A DNA stretch of 64,000 nt. Source: Accumulibacter sp. GTDB taxonomy: Bacteria > Pseudomonadota > Gammaproteobacteria > Burkholderiales > Rhodocyclaceae. The notes below the pieces were generated by a model, which saw only the letters and a program-made list of their open reading frames with translations, was not told where the DNA came from and ran no database searches. The position numbers and the translations under genes are program-made. The stretch is taken from positions 62,001-126,000 of the forward strand of contig JAFLDO010000001.1 of the NCBI GenBank assembly GCA_017302455.1, in the 5' to 3' direction. The first letter of the stretch is position 1. Each line of letters starts with the position of its first letter. Positions 47,739 to 58,168 of this stretch are shown here, piece after piece.

Positions 47739-49613
47739 CTACGGGCCGACCTCGCCGAGCCGGGCGATCAGGCCGGAATGACGGCGCGTACGGTTGGCGC
47801 AGGCGCCGACCAGCACTTCCCGGCTGCCGACGACAGCGACCTTGGTCGACGCCCGGGTGATGCCGGTGTAGAGCAGCTCGCGGGTCAGGACACGGTTGTG
47901 ATGTTCGGGAAGCAGCAGGAATACCGACTCAAATTCGGAGCCCTGTGCCTTGTGTACCGTCATGGCAAAGGCGGTGTCGTGCTCCGGCAGGCGGACTGGT
48001 GCCAGCGGCCGGAAGCCGGCGTCCTGCTCGGGGAACCACACCATCAGCTCGCCACCATCGTCCGGCAGACAGATGCCGACGTCGCCGTTGAACAGCTTCA
48101 GGACGTAGTCGTTTCTGAGGACCATCACCGGCCGGCCGACGTACCATGGCGAGCGGGGACCGCCGGGGTGCACGCCAGCGCCAAGTTGCAGCAGGTGGCG
48201 AGTGACGAGCGCGTTGATCGCCCGCACGCCGCGGGCTGTCTCGCGCAGCGCACAGAGCACGCGGAAGCCGTCGAAGGCGGCGAACACCTGGCGTCGTCGG
48301 CTCACCGGGTCGGCCAGCGCGGCCACGAGAGCGGTGCAGTAGCGATGGTAGCCCTCGACAATCACCTGTCGGGTCGCGGGGGTGAGGTCGGCGCTGCCGT
48401 CGGATAGCCAGCTGACCGACGGGTCGGCAGCGCCGGCCAGCCAGTCGCAGGCCTCATTGCCGCGGCCGCCATTGATGTCGGCGGCCAGCCGCCCGATCCC
48501 GGAGGTACTGGCGAAGCGGTGGCTTTCGGAGAACCAGACAACGCAGTCGGCCAGCGGGGTCGGGGTGATGGCGGGTGGCGGCTGGATGCACGCGGCCGGG
48601 GTCGCGGTGAGCGAGGAGAGTTCGGCAATACACGCTGCCGTCAGTGTCGGGTCGGCGGAGACCTCCGAGAATACCGCGCCGGCCTCGACTGCCGAAAGCT
48701 GGTCCTTGTCGCCGAGCAGGATCAGGCGGGCGTCGGGTGGCACGGCGTCGCACAGTCGGCAGGCGAGCGCGAGGTCGAGCATCGATGCTTCGTCGACGAC
48801 CAGCGCGTCGATCGGCAGCGGGTTTTCCGCGTGGTGGTGGAAGCGCCCTGGCTCCGGCGTCACGCCAAGCAGCCGATGCAGCGTGTGCGACTCGCGTGGC
48901 AGCCGTGCCTGCAGTTCGACTGGCAGATCGCCGGCGCGCTGGCGCAGCGCCTCGAGCATGCGTGCGGCGGCCTTGCCGGTGGGTGCGGCAAGGGCGACGC
49001 GCAGGCCGGGACTTTCGGTCAGCAGACAGGCCAGCAGGGCGACGATCGTGGTCGTCTTGCCGGTTCCCGGGCCGCCGCTGATGATCGTCAGCTTGCTCCG
49101 CCAGGCGAGTGCCGCCGCCAGCTTCTGCCAGTCGGGACGATCGCCGAGCCGGCGCGCGTTGTCGGCGAACAGGCAGTCGAGTTGCTGGCGCATTTCGGCG
49201 GTCGGCGGCGACGTATGGCGTTCGGCACGCTTGCGAAGGCTCGCCGCCAGCCGGCGCTCGTAGGCGAAGTAGCGATGCAGGTAAAGCCGCCCGCAGCCAT
49301 CGAGAACCAGCGGCAGGACTTCTGGCAATGTCGGCGGCGCGCCTGTCGCGGCAACCATTCGGCTGGCCAGCAGGCGCTCCACCAGTTCCGTCGGCGACTG
49401 ATCGGGGAACAACTCGAGGACAGTGTCCAGTTGCGCACAGACGTGTCCGCTGTGCGTCGCGAGGCTCACGAGGCGGCCAGCCGCGGCGAGCACGACCAGG
49501 CTCGTTCGCGGCGCGCCGGCCTGTTCGGCCCATTGCAGGAGGTGGCTCACGAAGCCCTCGGCAAGATCGTTGCGGCCCGCCGGCTCCGGGGAAGGCGTGC
49601 TGTGGAAGCTCAT
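47739..49613 (-). CDS. recD: Exodeoxyribonuclease V subunit alpha RecD
   Basis: 5'-3' helicase subunit of RecBCD. The 624-residue product has Walker A GGPGTGKTTT with Lys186, the DEAS-type Walker B (VVDEASMLDLALA), and C-terminal superfamily 1B motifs (AMTVHKAQGSEFESVFL, ELLYTGITRA). Its start overlaps the recB stop by 4 bases. It is the last gene of recC-recB-recD. Confidence 0.95.
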   Translation of the reverse strand: MSFHSTPSPEPAGRNDLAEGFVSHLLQWAEQAGAPRTSLVVLAAAGRLVSLATHSGHVCAQLDTVLELFPDQSPTELVERLLASRMVAATGAPPTLPEVLPLVLDGCGRLYLHRYFAYERRLAASLRKRAERHTSPPTAEMRQQLDCLFADNARRLGDRPDWQKLAAALAWRSKLTIISGGPGTGKTTTIVALLACLLTESPGLRVALAAPTGKAAARMLEALRQRAGDLPVELQARLPRESHTLHRLLGVTPEPGRFHHHAENPLPIDALVVDEASMLDLALACRLCDAVPPDARLILLGDKDQLSAVEAGAVFSEVSADPTLTAACIAELSSLTATPAACIQPPPAITPTPLADCVVWFSESHRFASTSGIGRLAADINGGRGNEACDWLAGAADPSVSWLSDGSADLTPATRQVIVEGYHRYCTALVAALADPVSRRRQVFAAFDGFRVLCALRETARGVRAINALVTRHLLQLGAGVHPGGPRSPWYVGRPVMVLRNDYVLKLFNGDVGICLPDDGGELMVWFPEQDAGFRPLAPVRLPEHDTAFAMTVHKAQGSEFESVFLLLPEHHNRVLTRELLYTGITRASTKVAVVGSREVLVGACANRTRRHSGLIARLGEVGP

Positions 49614-52600
49614 GCGTGGTTCGCCAGTGACCTGTGGGACAGCAAGCTGTCGAGCGATTCGATGGTGGATCGCGGTGGGCGATGGTGATAAACACCGCAG
49701 GCACTGCGTTCGCCGTCAGTGCCCACAGCGCGCCAATCCGGGCGGACGCCGCGCACGAACAGATAGTAGACACCGCCGAAGTGGCGATCGTAGTCGTAGT
49801 CGGCGATCCGGCAGCGCAGGTAGCGGTGCAGCGCGACGCAGTAGATCAGGTATTGGAGGTGATAACCGTGTTCGGCCATCGCCGCGGCAACTTGCTGCTG
49901 GCCATAGTCGGCAGCGGCAAAACCGAGATGGTTCGATTTCCAGTCAAGGACGTGGAAGCGATTTGCGTGGCAGAACACCAGGTCGATGAAGCCCTTCAGG
50001 TAGCCGTCGAGGGGCGGGAAGCCGAGTCTCGGCAGCGGGTAGCCGTGCGCCGCCAGCCAGTCGTTGAGTCTCGGCGCCGTCAGGCCGGCGGGCAGGTTGA
50101 AACCCAACTCGACGAGACGTTGCCGGCGCCCCACTGTCGACAGGACGATGCCGCCGGGCAGCGATGTCGCCAGGACGTCGTCGAGCAGTCGGCGCAGCAT
50201 GCGCGCCGGACGGCGGGCGGAATCGCCGTTCGGCGGTCCCACCGGTGACAGCGGGTGGCTCGCCAGCACTTCGTCGATGATGGCTGGCCAGCGGCCCGGA
50301 TCGGTGAAGTCGATACGCTCGAAGAGCGCATGCACGCAGTCGCCGGCGGCCGGTCCGCGCGCGAAGAGGAGGATGTCGTCCGGCCCAATGTCGGCTGCCG
50401 GCCCGCTCACCGCCGGCAGAGCAGGGACGGCGCGGCCGTCGTGGTCGCTCGCCGACGCTTCGCTGTCGGCGCCATGCTGCAGGCTGCTGAAGCTGCCGAT
50501 TCGCCAGCCGGCAGCCATCGTCCGGGGTGCGACCAGCGCGCTCAGGCTGGCGGCGGACACGGCGGTGCTGGCGAGCGGCGTCGGCGCCTCGCCGGGCAGG
50601 TCGCTCAGCGACAGCGGCGGGCCCGCCGTCGTGGCGAGCGCACGCCAGGCCGCTTCGATCTCCTCTGGCGATCGCTTGTGCTTCAGCCAGTCGGCGTAGG
50701 ACATATCCTTGCCGGCGACCAGCCAGTTGAGCAGACTGTGAGTGCCCTGTGCCATCGATGGTTTGCCGAACGCCAGGTTCGCGTAGCAGCCGGCGACCAG
50801 GTAGCAGCGCTGCGCGGCGCGCGTCAGCGCCACGTAGAGCAGGCGCATGAACTCGGCATCCTTCTCCTCGCGTCTTCGCCTCTTGATCTCCTCGGCATCG
50901 GCCGCATCGAGTTCGAGGCGGAAGTCGATCACCGGCAGCCCATCGTCGTCGTGATACTCCTTGCCCTCGTCCTCGCCGAAGTTCGACTGGTGCCCATCCC
51001 AGAGGAAAGGACAGAAGACAATGCCGTACTCAAGGCCCTTGGATTTGTGGATGGTGACGATCTGGACGAGGTTGCGGTCCGACTCGAGGCGCAGTTGATG
51101 GACCTCCTCGGCACCGTCGTCGCGCCGACGACTGGCCAGCCAGCGTAGCAGCGCGTCCGGCGCCGGCTGATCGGCGCTGGCCTGCTGCAGCAGTTCGCCG
51201 AGGTGGAGCAGATTGGTCAGCCGTCGTTCGCCGTCGCTGCGCGCGAGCAGCCGGAAAGCGACCGCCTCGCTGTCCATCCAGGCGCGCAGCATGACGCCGA
51301 AACCGCGCCGCAGCCAGGTCTCGCGGTAGCCGCTGAAACGCGCGATGGTCTGCAGCAGCCCCATCTCGTCGGCGGCCAGCGCAGCGACGCCGGTGGCATT
51401 GAGGCCCAGCAGTTCCGTGGCCAAAGCGCTGTAGAGGAGCGACGGGCGCGCCGGTTCGCGGATCGCCAGCAGTACGCGTTCGAGATCCTCGGCGTCCGGG
51501 GTGTGGAAAATACTGTGCTGCGAAAGCTCGACGCTGCCGATACCGACCTGCAGCAGCGCGTCCCGGAGCAGGCGCCCCTGGGCGTGGCTCTTGACGAGGA
51601 TGGCGATGTCGCCGGGCGCCAGAGCGCGTTCGCCGAGCGTGATGCGGCCGGCCTGCGCGGCGCGCAGCAGGCGCGCCACTTCGCCGGCGGTGGCGCGCAG
51701 CACCTGCTTCTTCGCTTCGCCGCGCAGCAGATACTCGCCGTTGGCAGCCGGCAGCCGCCAGACGCGTAGCGCCGCCGGGTCTTCCTCGCTGTGGTCGGTC
51801 AGCGGTGGGCGCGGCTTGTCGCCAACGGTCACCGGCTCGTAGTTGAGGCCGGCGAGAATGAAGGCGTGAGGATTGGCGGTGAAGAGTGCGTTGCTGGCGG
51901 CGATCAGGTCCGCGGTCGAGCGCTGGTTGTGGCGCAAGGTGTAGCGCGCGCCAGCCTGGCGGCGGGCGGCCAGGTAGGTATGCAGGTCAGCATTGCGAAA
52001 GCTGTAGATCGCCTGTTTGGGATCGCCGACAAGGAACAGCGGGCCCGCAGCCGGCGCCTCGCCGGCGCCGTAGATGCGGCTGAATATCGCATACTGCAGC
52101 GGGTCGGTGTCCTGGAATTCGTCGATCAGGGCGACCGGATAGCGGCTGCGCAGGAATCCGGCGAGCCACGGGAAGTCGCCGGAGGTCAGCGCCGCATCGA
52201 CGTTCTGGAGCATGTCGTCGAAGGATTGCACGCGCTGCCGGCGCTTCTGCTGGCGCAGCGCGGCGCCGGACTCGTCGAGCATCCTGCGCAGCAGATACAG
52301 GCGGGCGAGGTGCAGCGCCTGCGTCACCGACGCGTGCCGCGCCAGCACATCGTTGGCCGCGTGGAAGAAAGGATGTGTGGGAGGCGTCTGGTTATTTCTT
52401 TTCCTGGCGGCGATGAAGTTCGCCGTGAACAGACGCGCCTTGCTCTTTTCCGGATCGGGAGCGCGCAACGGGTCGCCGCTGGCCAACCACAGGGTCCAGG
52501 CGCGGGCGCCGGTCGATACGCCGTCTGCCTTGTACGAACCGGCGTGGAGCGCGGCGAGTCCGGCCAGCAGCGCGCCGGTGGGTGCGGCGCCATCGCCTCC

Positions 52601-53329
52601 CCACAGTTGTCCGGCGCGCGCGAAAGCTGCGGCCAGGCCAGGCGTGTCGATCGCCGCTTCGCTCGCCAGTTCGGCCGGCCAGATGACGCGCGAGTGGGAC
52701 TTGGCCACCTGGCGGCCGAGCAGCCTTGCCCAGCCTTCCGGCGAATCCTGGCGCTGCGCGAGGTAGTCCGCGAGGGCCGGCGAGATCGCTCCGCTGGCGA
52801 TATGGCGTCGCCAGAAGTCGCTGACGGCTTCGAGGCGCAGCGGCTGGTCGTCGTGCAACAGGTCGAGGCTGAACGGCAAACCGGCGGCGAACGGCGTTTC
52901 GGACAGCGCACGCTGGCAGAAGCCGTGAATCGTGAACACGGCGGCCTCGTCGAAGGTGTGCAGTGCCGCTTCGAGGCGCATGCGCATCTGCGGGCGGTCG
53001 ACGCTGGCGTTGTTCTCGACGGCAGCGACGAGCCGGGTGACAAAGGGGTCGGCAGCGCTGGCGCCGCGCTGCAGATAGGCAAGGACATCGACGATGCGGC
53101 TGCGGATGCGCTCGCGCAGTTCAGCGGTGGCCGCGTTGGTGAAGGTGACAACCAGAATCTGTGGCGCGTCCAGCCCCTTTTCGAGCAGCAGCCGCAAGTA
53201 GAGCCCGCAGAGGTTCCAGGTCTTGCCGGTGCCGGCCGACGCCTCGATCAGGCGCAGGCCGTCGAGCGGGCAGGCGAAGACGTCCAGGTCGATCGTGCCG
53301 GCAACGTCCGGCGCAACAGCCATGCTCAT
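49610..53329 (-). CDS. recB: Exodeoxyribonuclease V subunit beta RecB
   Basis: 3'-5' helicase and nuclease subunit of RecBCD, 1239 residues. The N-terminal SF1A helicase begins IEASAGTGKTWNL with Lys36, followed by LVVTFTNAATAELRERI, LIDEFQDTDPLQY (motif II) and IVTIHKSKGLEYGIVF. The C-terminal nuclease has HVLDWKSNHLG, corresponding to the DYKSNWLG motif. ATG lies in the recC stop (ATGA); an upstream extension of 18 codons is not needed. Confidence 0.96.
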   Translation of the reverse strand: MSMAVAPDVAGTIDLDVFACPLDGLRLIEASAGTGKTWNLCGLYLRLLLEKGLDAPQILVVTFTNAATAELRERIRSRIVDVLAYLQRGASAADPFVTRLVAAVENNASVDRPQMRMRLEAALHTFDEAAVFTIHGFCQRALSETPFAAGLPFSLDLLHDDQPLRLEAVSDFWRRHIASGAISPALADYLAQRQDSPEGWARLLGRQVAKSHSRVIWPAELASEAAIDTPGLAAAFARAGQLWGGDGAAPTGALLAGLAALHAGSYKADGVSTGARAWTLWLASGDPLRAPDPEKSKARLFTANFIAARKRNNQTPPTHPFFHAANDVLARHASVTQALHLARLYLLRRMLDESGAALRQQKRRQRVQSFDDMLQNVDAALTSGDFPWLAGFLRSRYPVALIDEFQDTDPLQYAIFSRIYGAGEAPAAGPLFLVGDPKQAIYSFRNADLHTYLAARRQAGARYTLRHNQRSTADLIAASNALFTANPHAFILAGLNYEPVTVGDKPRPPLTDHSEEDPAALRVWRLPAANGEYLLRGEAKKQVLRATAGEVARLLRAAQAGRITLGERALAPGDIAILVKSHAQGRLLRDALLQVGIGSVELSQHSIFHTPDAEDLERVLLAIREPARPSLLYSALATELLGLNATGVAALAADEMGLLQTIARFSGYRETWLRRGFGVMLRAWMDSEAVAFRLLARSDGERRLTNLLHLGELLQQASADQPAPDALLRWLASRRRDDGAEEVHQLRLESDRNLVQIVTIHKSKGLEYGIVFCPFLWDGHQSNFGEDEGKEYHDDDGLPVIDFRLELDAADAEEIKRRRREEKDAEFMRLLYVALTRAAQRCYLVAGCYANLAFGKPSMAQGTHSLLNWLVAGKDMSYADWLKHKRSPEEIEAAWRALATTAGPPLSLSDLPGEAPTPLASTAVSAASLSALVAPRTMAAGWRIGSFSSLQHGADSEASASDHDGRAVPALPAVSGPAADIGPDDILLFARGPAAGDCVHALFERIDFTDPGRWPAIIDEVLASHPLSPVGPPNGDSARRPARMLRRLLDDVLATSLPGGIVLSTVGRRQRLVELGFNLPAGLTAPRLNDWLAAHGYPLPRLGFPPLDGYLKGFIDLVFCHANRFHVLDWKSNHLGFAAADYGQQQVAAAMAEHGYHLQYLIYCVALHRYLRCRIADYDYDRHFGGVYYLFVRGVRPDWRAVGTDGERSACGVYHHRPPRSTIESLDSLLSHRSLANHA

Positions 53330-56300
53330 CGGCGCGCCTCCTCGAGATAGTCGAGCAGTGGGGCGAACACGGTGCGTGCGCACGCTTCGAACTCCCCGTC
53401 GAGTGGCTCGGCGACGCCTCTGAGCGCCAGGCGGTAGGCGGGATCGGCGCTCTCGCCCCAGGACGCATTACGGCTGTGGGTCCAGCGCTGGCGTGCCGCC
53501 GCCATGCTGCCGCTGATGTAGGCCCAGGCGCTCTTCGGGAAGAAGTGCAGCGGCGCCGACAGACCTCGGCGATAAAGGCCGATCAGCTCGCCGAGGTGGG
53601 CGCGGGCCGTGCTCGCAGCGCAGGGCCGCAGGCGGTAGCTGCCGTCGCGCGAGTGCCAGGTGGTCTGCAAAGTGGCACCCGTCGGCGCCGCCGCACAGAG
53701 GAACAGATGGCTGATCCAGCCGGCGAGATAGTCGGTCGGGCGCACCTCGTAGTAGCGATAGCGCACGAGTCCCGCCGGGCGCAGGTCACCGAGTGCTCCC
53801 GCGAGCTGCCACATTTCGTCCTCACGCGGGTAGGCGAACTGCGCGTGCACCGCCGGCAGCGGCACAGGCGCAAGCTGCGGCGCGAGCTCGGCCGCGAAGC
53901 GGCGCATGCGCGCGACTTCCTCGATGATCAGTCGCTCGCCCAGCGGCCCGGGGGGAAACTCGTTGCCGGCCAATGCCAGCGCCAGCACCTCGCCATCCTC
54001 GCTACCGGCCAGCACCGCCGGCAGAACACGCCGGGAGAGTGCCTGCAGGCCCGGATAGTCGGGAAGAAAGGGTTCCTCGTCCGGCAGTTCCTCCTCGGCG
54101 ACCGCCAGCGCCATGTTGAGCCGCTTGACCAGTAGCGTCCGGCAGGGGTTGCCGAAAAACTGCAGCAACTGTTCGAGGCTGACCTGTCGCCATTCGGACG
54201 GTGGCGGTTCGAGCATGCCGGAAAAGAAGGGGAGCGTGGCGTCCATCTCCGGCGCAGCGATCTCATCGCCGTCTTCGTCGTCCGCGCTGCCAGGTGCAAC
54301 GACGAGCACGGCGCTGCCGCCGAGTCCCTGGCGCAGCGCCTCGCAATACTCGGCATTGAAGCTGCGCCGACGGGCGTCGCCGCCGGCGAGAAAGTACTCG
54401 GCAGAGAAGGCCTGCAGCGGGTGCTCGACGGTCAGCCGTTGGCGCACGGCATGGAGGCTCGCCGGGTCGGCCGGGTCTGTCGCACAGGCAGCGGCGACGT
54501 AGTCGAGCAGTTCGGCAAGCAGGACCGACGGCGGGGCGACGCTGTTGTCGCGGATGCTGCGGCCGCTGTAGCTCAGGTAGAGGCGCTGCCGGGCAGCGAG
54601 AACGAGGTCGAGAAACAGGTTGCGCTCGTCGAGGCGCCGTTGCCGGTCGCCGGGCTGCGGCCGCAGCGCCATCAGGTCGAACTCGGCCGGCCGGTTGACG
54701 CTCGGGAAGGCGCCGTCGTTCATGCCGAGCAGGCAGACGACGCGATAGGGCAGGGCGCGCAGGCTGGTCAGTGACGAGAAGGTGAGCACGCCACCGGGAA
54801 CACCGCCACGCCCCGGATCGTCGAGCAGCGTGCGCAGCGCGCTGTGTACCACGGCCAGCGGCAGCGGCGAGCGGGTGCCGCCGCGTCGCATGTTGGCGTG
54901 CAGTTCGTTGATCGTTGCCTGCATGGTACGCAGATCGTCGACGAGATCGCTGTCGGCGCGCGTGAAGCGGCCCAGTGCGTCGCTCAGCGACTGCTGCCAG
55001 GCGTCGGCGTCGCGCGGCTGCGACCAGTGGTCGCGCAGGTCGGCGAGCGCCCGCACGAAACGCCACCAGCGGCCGAGCGTCGCCGCGTCGCCGCCTTCGG
55101 GATTGGCGGCGGCGATACGTCCGGCGACGACGGTGTTGCGCGCCGCTGGTTCGTCGCCAAGCGCGTAGGCGAGGAACAGCCGGTGCAGGCCATCGGCGAA
55201 GCTGTGCCGCTCGGTGGCCGGCAGATCGAGTCGGCTGCGGCTGCTCGCATCCAGGCCCCAACGGATGCCGGCATCGCCAATCCAGTCGTGGATGCGCTCC
55301 AGGTCATCGGCTTCCATGCCGAACTGCGCCGCCACCGGGGGTTGTTGCAAGAGGTCGAAGACGGCGCTGGCAGCGAAGCGGCTGCTGCATAGCGCAAGCA
55401 AACTGTCGAGGACGCGAGCAATCGGATTGACCCGGGTCTGCGGCAGGCCGGTGATCGTGTAGGGAATCCGGCGCGGCGCCGGTGCGGTGCCGAACACCGC
55501 ATCGATCAGCGGCGCCGCAGCGGGCAGGTCGGGCAGCAGCACGACGATCTGTGCCGGCGTCGGCGGGTCGCCGGCGGCGAGCTGCGCCAGCAACTGGTCC
55601 TGTAGCACCTCCAGTTCGCGCGTCAGCGAATGGCAGACATGCACTTCGATGCTGCGGTCGCCGCTGGCCAGCGCGACGCTGCCGGGTGCAAGTTCGCCGA
55701 GGTCGAGGATCGCGTTCTGCACCCGCGCCAGCAGGTGCTCGCCGCCGGCGGGCAGGAAGACGCTGTCTTCCTCGGCGATGTTGCCGTCGTCGGCGAAGAG
55801 CAGATCGATGTGCGCCTGCGTCTGCTTTCCCCAGGCGGCGAGCAGGGCGTTGCCGACCTCGTGATGACTGTCCTGCGCGCGCGCCGCGAGGTAGCTCAAG
55901 CGCTTCCGGTCGACGACGTCGAACCAGTACTCGCGGCAGGGGTTGAGGGTATAGATGCGGATATCGATCCAGCGCGACAACTGGCGCAGGATGTCGAGGT
56001 AGAGCGGCGGCAAGGTGTTCAAGCAGAAGACGCTGGCGCTCGGGGGCAGGCCGGCCAGCGCCGGTGCATTGGCACCAACTCGTTCTATCGTCTCGAAAAA
56101 GGCGGCCGCCGGGTGCTGGCGGCGGGTACCGAGTTGGGCAGTGATGCGCCGCCAGAGCGCCGACTGCCAGAGCTCGTCTTCGGCGCGTCCGGCATCGAGT
56201 CCCGGAACGTCGGCGCGCTTGCCGTCCGACCAGGCCGCCAGCCACTGTGGGCGGTAGGTGATGTAATGCTCAATCAAGGTCGCGCCGCGCTGCGCCAGCT

Positions 56301-56667
56301 CGAGGCGCATCACCGGGTCGGCGTCGCGCAGGTAGCGGGCGAGACGCGGATGATCGTCGGTGAAGCCACGATCGCCAAGCACCTCGAACACGCGCCACGC
56401 CAGCAAGGCCGGCGAGAAGGGCGACTGGTCCTGGATGTCCACCAGTTGGCCGATCTGCGTCCATAGCCACTGCGCGAGGTAGGAAAAATCGATGTTGGCG
56501 CAGATTCCCCGGCGGTCGGCGCAGGCAAGCTCGACGCGGCGCCTGAGGGCTGTGCTCGGAACGATCACCTGCTGTACGGTGAACGGGGAGCAGCTTTCAT
56601 CGTCCAGGCGATCGAGCAGGCGTTCAAGCAGGAATTCGAAGCGGTTGGACAGGGTCAGCCGAAGCAT
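53326..56667 (-). CDS. recC: Exodeoxyribonuclease V subunit gamma RecC
   Basis: A 1113-residue Chi-scanning subunit of RecBCD, similar in length to E. coli RecC (1122). The N-terminus MLRLTLSNRFEFLLERLL and VQQVIVPSTALRRRVELACAD in part match the family; RecC carries an inactivated helicase fold, and no Walker A is visible. First of the recC-recB-recD operon, with 4-base overlaps at both downstream junctions. Confidence 0.95.
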   Translation of the reverse strand: MLRLTLSNRFEFLLERLLDRLDDESCSPFTVQQVIVPSTALRRRVELACADRRGICANIDFSYLAQWLWTQIGQLVDIQDQSPFSPALLAWRVFEVLGDRGFTDDHPRLARYLRDADPVMRLELAQRGATLIEHYITYRPQWLAAWSDGKRADVPGLDAGRAEDELWQSALWRRITAQLGTRRQHPAAAFFETIERVGANAPALAGLPPSASVFCLNTLPPLYLDILRQLSRWIDIRIYTLNPCREYWFDVVDRKRLSYLAARAQDSHHEVGNALLAAWGKQTQAHIDLLFADDGNIAEEDSVFLPAGGEHLLARVQNAILDLGELAPGSVALASGDRSIEVHVCHSLTRELEVLQDQLLAQLAAGDPPTPAQIVVLLPDLPAAAPLIDAVFGTAPAPRRIPYTITGLPQTRVNPIARVLDSLLALCSSRFAASAVFDLLQQPPVAAQFGMEADDLERIHDWIGDAGIRWGLDASSRSRLDLPATERHSFADGLHRLFLAYALGDEPAARNTVVAGRIAAANPEGGDAATLGRWWRFVRALADLRDHWSQPRDADAWQQSLSDALGRFTRADSDLVDDLRTMQATINELHANMRRGGTRSPLPLAVVHSALRTLLDDPGRGGVPGGVLTFSSLTSLRALPYRVVCLLGMNDGAFPSVNRPAEFDLMALRPQPGDRQRRLDERNLFLDLVLAARQRLYLSYSGRSIRDNSVAPPSVLLAELLDYVAAACATDPADPASLHAVRQRLTVEHPLQAFSAEYFLAGGDARRRSFNAEYCEALRQGLGGSAVLVVAPGSADDEDGDEIAAPEMDATLPFFSGMLEPPPSEWRQVSLEQLLQFFGNPCRTLLVKRLNMALAVAEEELPDEEPFLPDYPGLQALSRRVLPAVLAGSEDGEVLALALAGNEFPPGPLGERLIIEEVARMRRFAAELAPQLAPVPLPAVHAQFAYPREDEMWQLAGALGDLRPAGLVRYRYYEVRPTDYLAGWISHLFLCAAAPTGATLQTTWHSRDGSYRLRPCAASTARAHLGELIGLYRRGLSAPLHFFPKSAWAYISGSMAAARQRWTHSRNASWGESADPAYRLALRGVAEPLDGEFEACARTVFAPLLDYLEEARR

Positions 56668-57042
56668 GGCGCGTGCGGGGGTGGGAGGGCAGGGGTGGAT
56701 TGTCGCATCCGTGGGCGCCGATACCGCTTCTCCCAGGTGGCGAAGGCAGTGCAGCGACAGCCCACAGCGCGCATGGCGGTGCTGCCAGTCGACACGTCCT
56801 CAGGCCCGTTCCCTCTGCCGTCTGCCGCCGTCGCCGGCCGGCGCGCACCGTGCTCTACGACTTGGTTGTTGAAGTCACGTCGCCAGCATAGATACAGTTG
56901 CTTCTTGCCTTGACTTCGCGGTCCACTTGACACCTCGTGGCGGAGCCGCATACCCCTCTGCTAGATCCGCGTGGGATTTCCCGTTTCTTAACGCAGAAGT
57001 TGCCGTCGCAGCCGCCCTCTGCCGATTGCCGCCCAGTCAATT
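56668..57042. other. Intergenic region, 375 bases, upstream of recC
   Basis: Lies between the recC start and the stop of the upstream lipoprotein gene on the same strand. The recC promoter should lie here, but no -35/-10 pair is convincing. No gene, RNA or repeat was recognised. Confidence 0.4.
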
Positions 57043-57771
57043 TCAGCGGTAGGGCGGTTCGTTGCCATTGTGAATGATCCACACCAGATGCGCGCTACCG
57101 AAATCGCCCATTGAGCCTCCCGCAAAAATCAAGCGGCCCTGGTTCTTGTAGACTAGTTCCTGGCGATGCGTGTCACTACCAAAAAAGAAAGGGATGAACG
57201 CCTTGCCGGTGATATAGGCACCTTGGTCGCTGGGCTGGCCGACGAGGTCGGTGACCTGACGCATGGGCATGCCAATCTGTAGCTGCGTAAACTTGCTGCC
57301 CGGTGCCGCCTTGCCGGTAATCTCGCCTTCCCAGTCGCGCAAGCCCTTGACCGGCTGGCCGTACCCTGCTTCGACCTTGGTCGAATCCACCACTTCGCCC
57401 CTGGCGTTCATTCCCGGCCCGATCTTGCCCGGCGGCGTTGCCGGAGCCGACGGCGCGGGCTGGACGGCGGGAACTGGTGGCGCGGCTTGCGCCGCCGCAA
57501 GCGGCTTCTCGGACTGGGCAAGCGGCGCTGGCGAAGGGCTTTTCGCGGACTTCGCGCTGTCCAACTTCGAACCCTTCCTGGCCTGTTTGCCCTGTTGGTT
57601 CGTCGGTGATGCCGGAGCCGTCTGCGTCGCAGCCGCAGTCTCTACCTGCGCCGGAGTCGGCGCTGGAGCCTGCGCGCTCTCGCTCTTCCCCGAGTTGCTC
57701 GCGCAGCCGGACAAACCTGCTGCAGCCACCATCGCCAGCAACGCCGGCCCCAGAACTCCCACCTTCAACAT
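57043..57771 (-). CDS. Lipoprotein with Ala/Pro-rich linker and BamE-like end
   Basis: A 242-residue lipoprotein. The signal runs to the lipobox LSGC (Cys23). Residues 25-125 are an Ala/Pro/Gln-rich low-complexity linker. The C-terminal part has LQIGMPMRQVTDLVGQPSD, like the SmpA/OmlA (BamE) motif of a helix followed by G-x-P, then a beta-rich segment ending HLVWIIHNGNEPPYR. GGGAGG precedes the ATG. Role in outer-membrane assembly is possible but unproven. Confidence 0.8.
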   Translation of the reverse strand: MLKVGVLGPALLAMVAAAGLSGCASNSGKSESAQAPAPTPAQVETAAATQTAPASPTNQQGKQARKGSKLDSAKSAKSPSPAPLAQSEKPLAAAQAAPPVPAVQPAPSAPATPPGKIGPGMNARGEVVDSTKVEAGYGQPVKGLRDWEGEITGKAAPGSKFTQLQIGMPMRQVTDLVGQPSDQGAYITGKAFIPFFFGSDTHRQELVYKNQGRLIFAGGSMGDFGSAHLVWIIHNGNEPPYR

Positions 57772-58168
57772 GTTCACACCTCCCGATGAGCGACAAACAA
57801 GCCGCACGCTGCAATCCTCGCGGCCCCCTTACGGGAACTGTAGCGTTCGATCAGTCACCGGTCAATCCCTTGTCATCGGTGGTGTCGTATGACTGTGTTC
57901 GCGCTTCAACCACAAGCAATCCGTCGTACCGAGAGGGCAAGACTGCGCCATGACAAGCTGGTCCGTCGCTGGTCAACTGACGACGCGTCTCGGTGCTCAT
58001 CCGCCTGGCCGGAGCAGCCAGGCCGATGACTGCGGGCGCCGAGCGGAACCGAACTGGGATGGCGGTTCAAGTGCTATCCCAACCACGTTCGAGATTGATC
58101 CTTGTTTGTGGTGGCTCATATACTCTCGATAGCGCCGTTGAATCTCCCACCTTTGACAGGGACGTGCC
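57772..58168. other. Intergenic region, 397 bases, with a promoter
   Basis: Divergent spacer between the lipoprotein gene and the LeuE-like gene. It contains a good promoter match for the latter (listed separately) and nothing else recognised. Confidence 0.5.
58095..58124 (+). promoter_or_regulatory. Sigma70-type promoter before the LeuE-like gene
   Basis: TTGATC (4 of 6) and TATACT (5 of 6) are 18 bases apart, 45 bases before the LeuE-like start. Confidence 0.6.

Noticed and set aside
51791-53350. 519-codon plus-strand frame opposite recB
   Set aside because: Shadow of recB; no recognisable domain.
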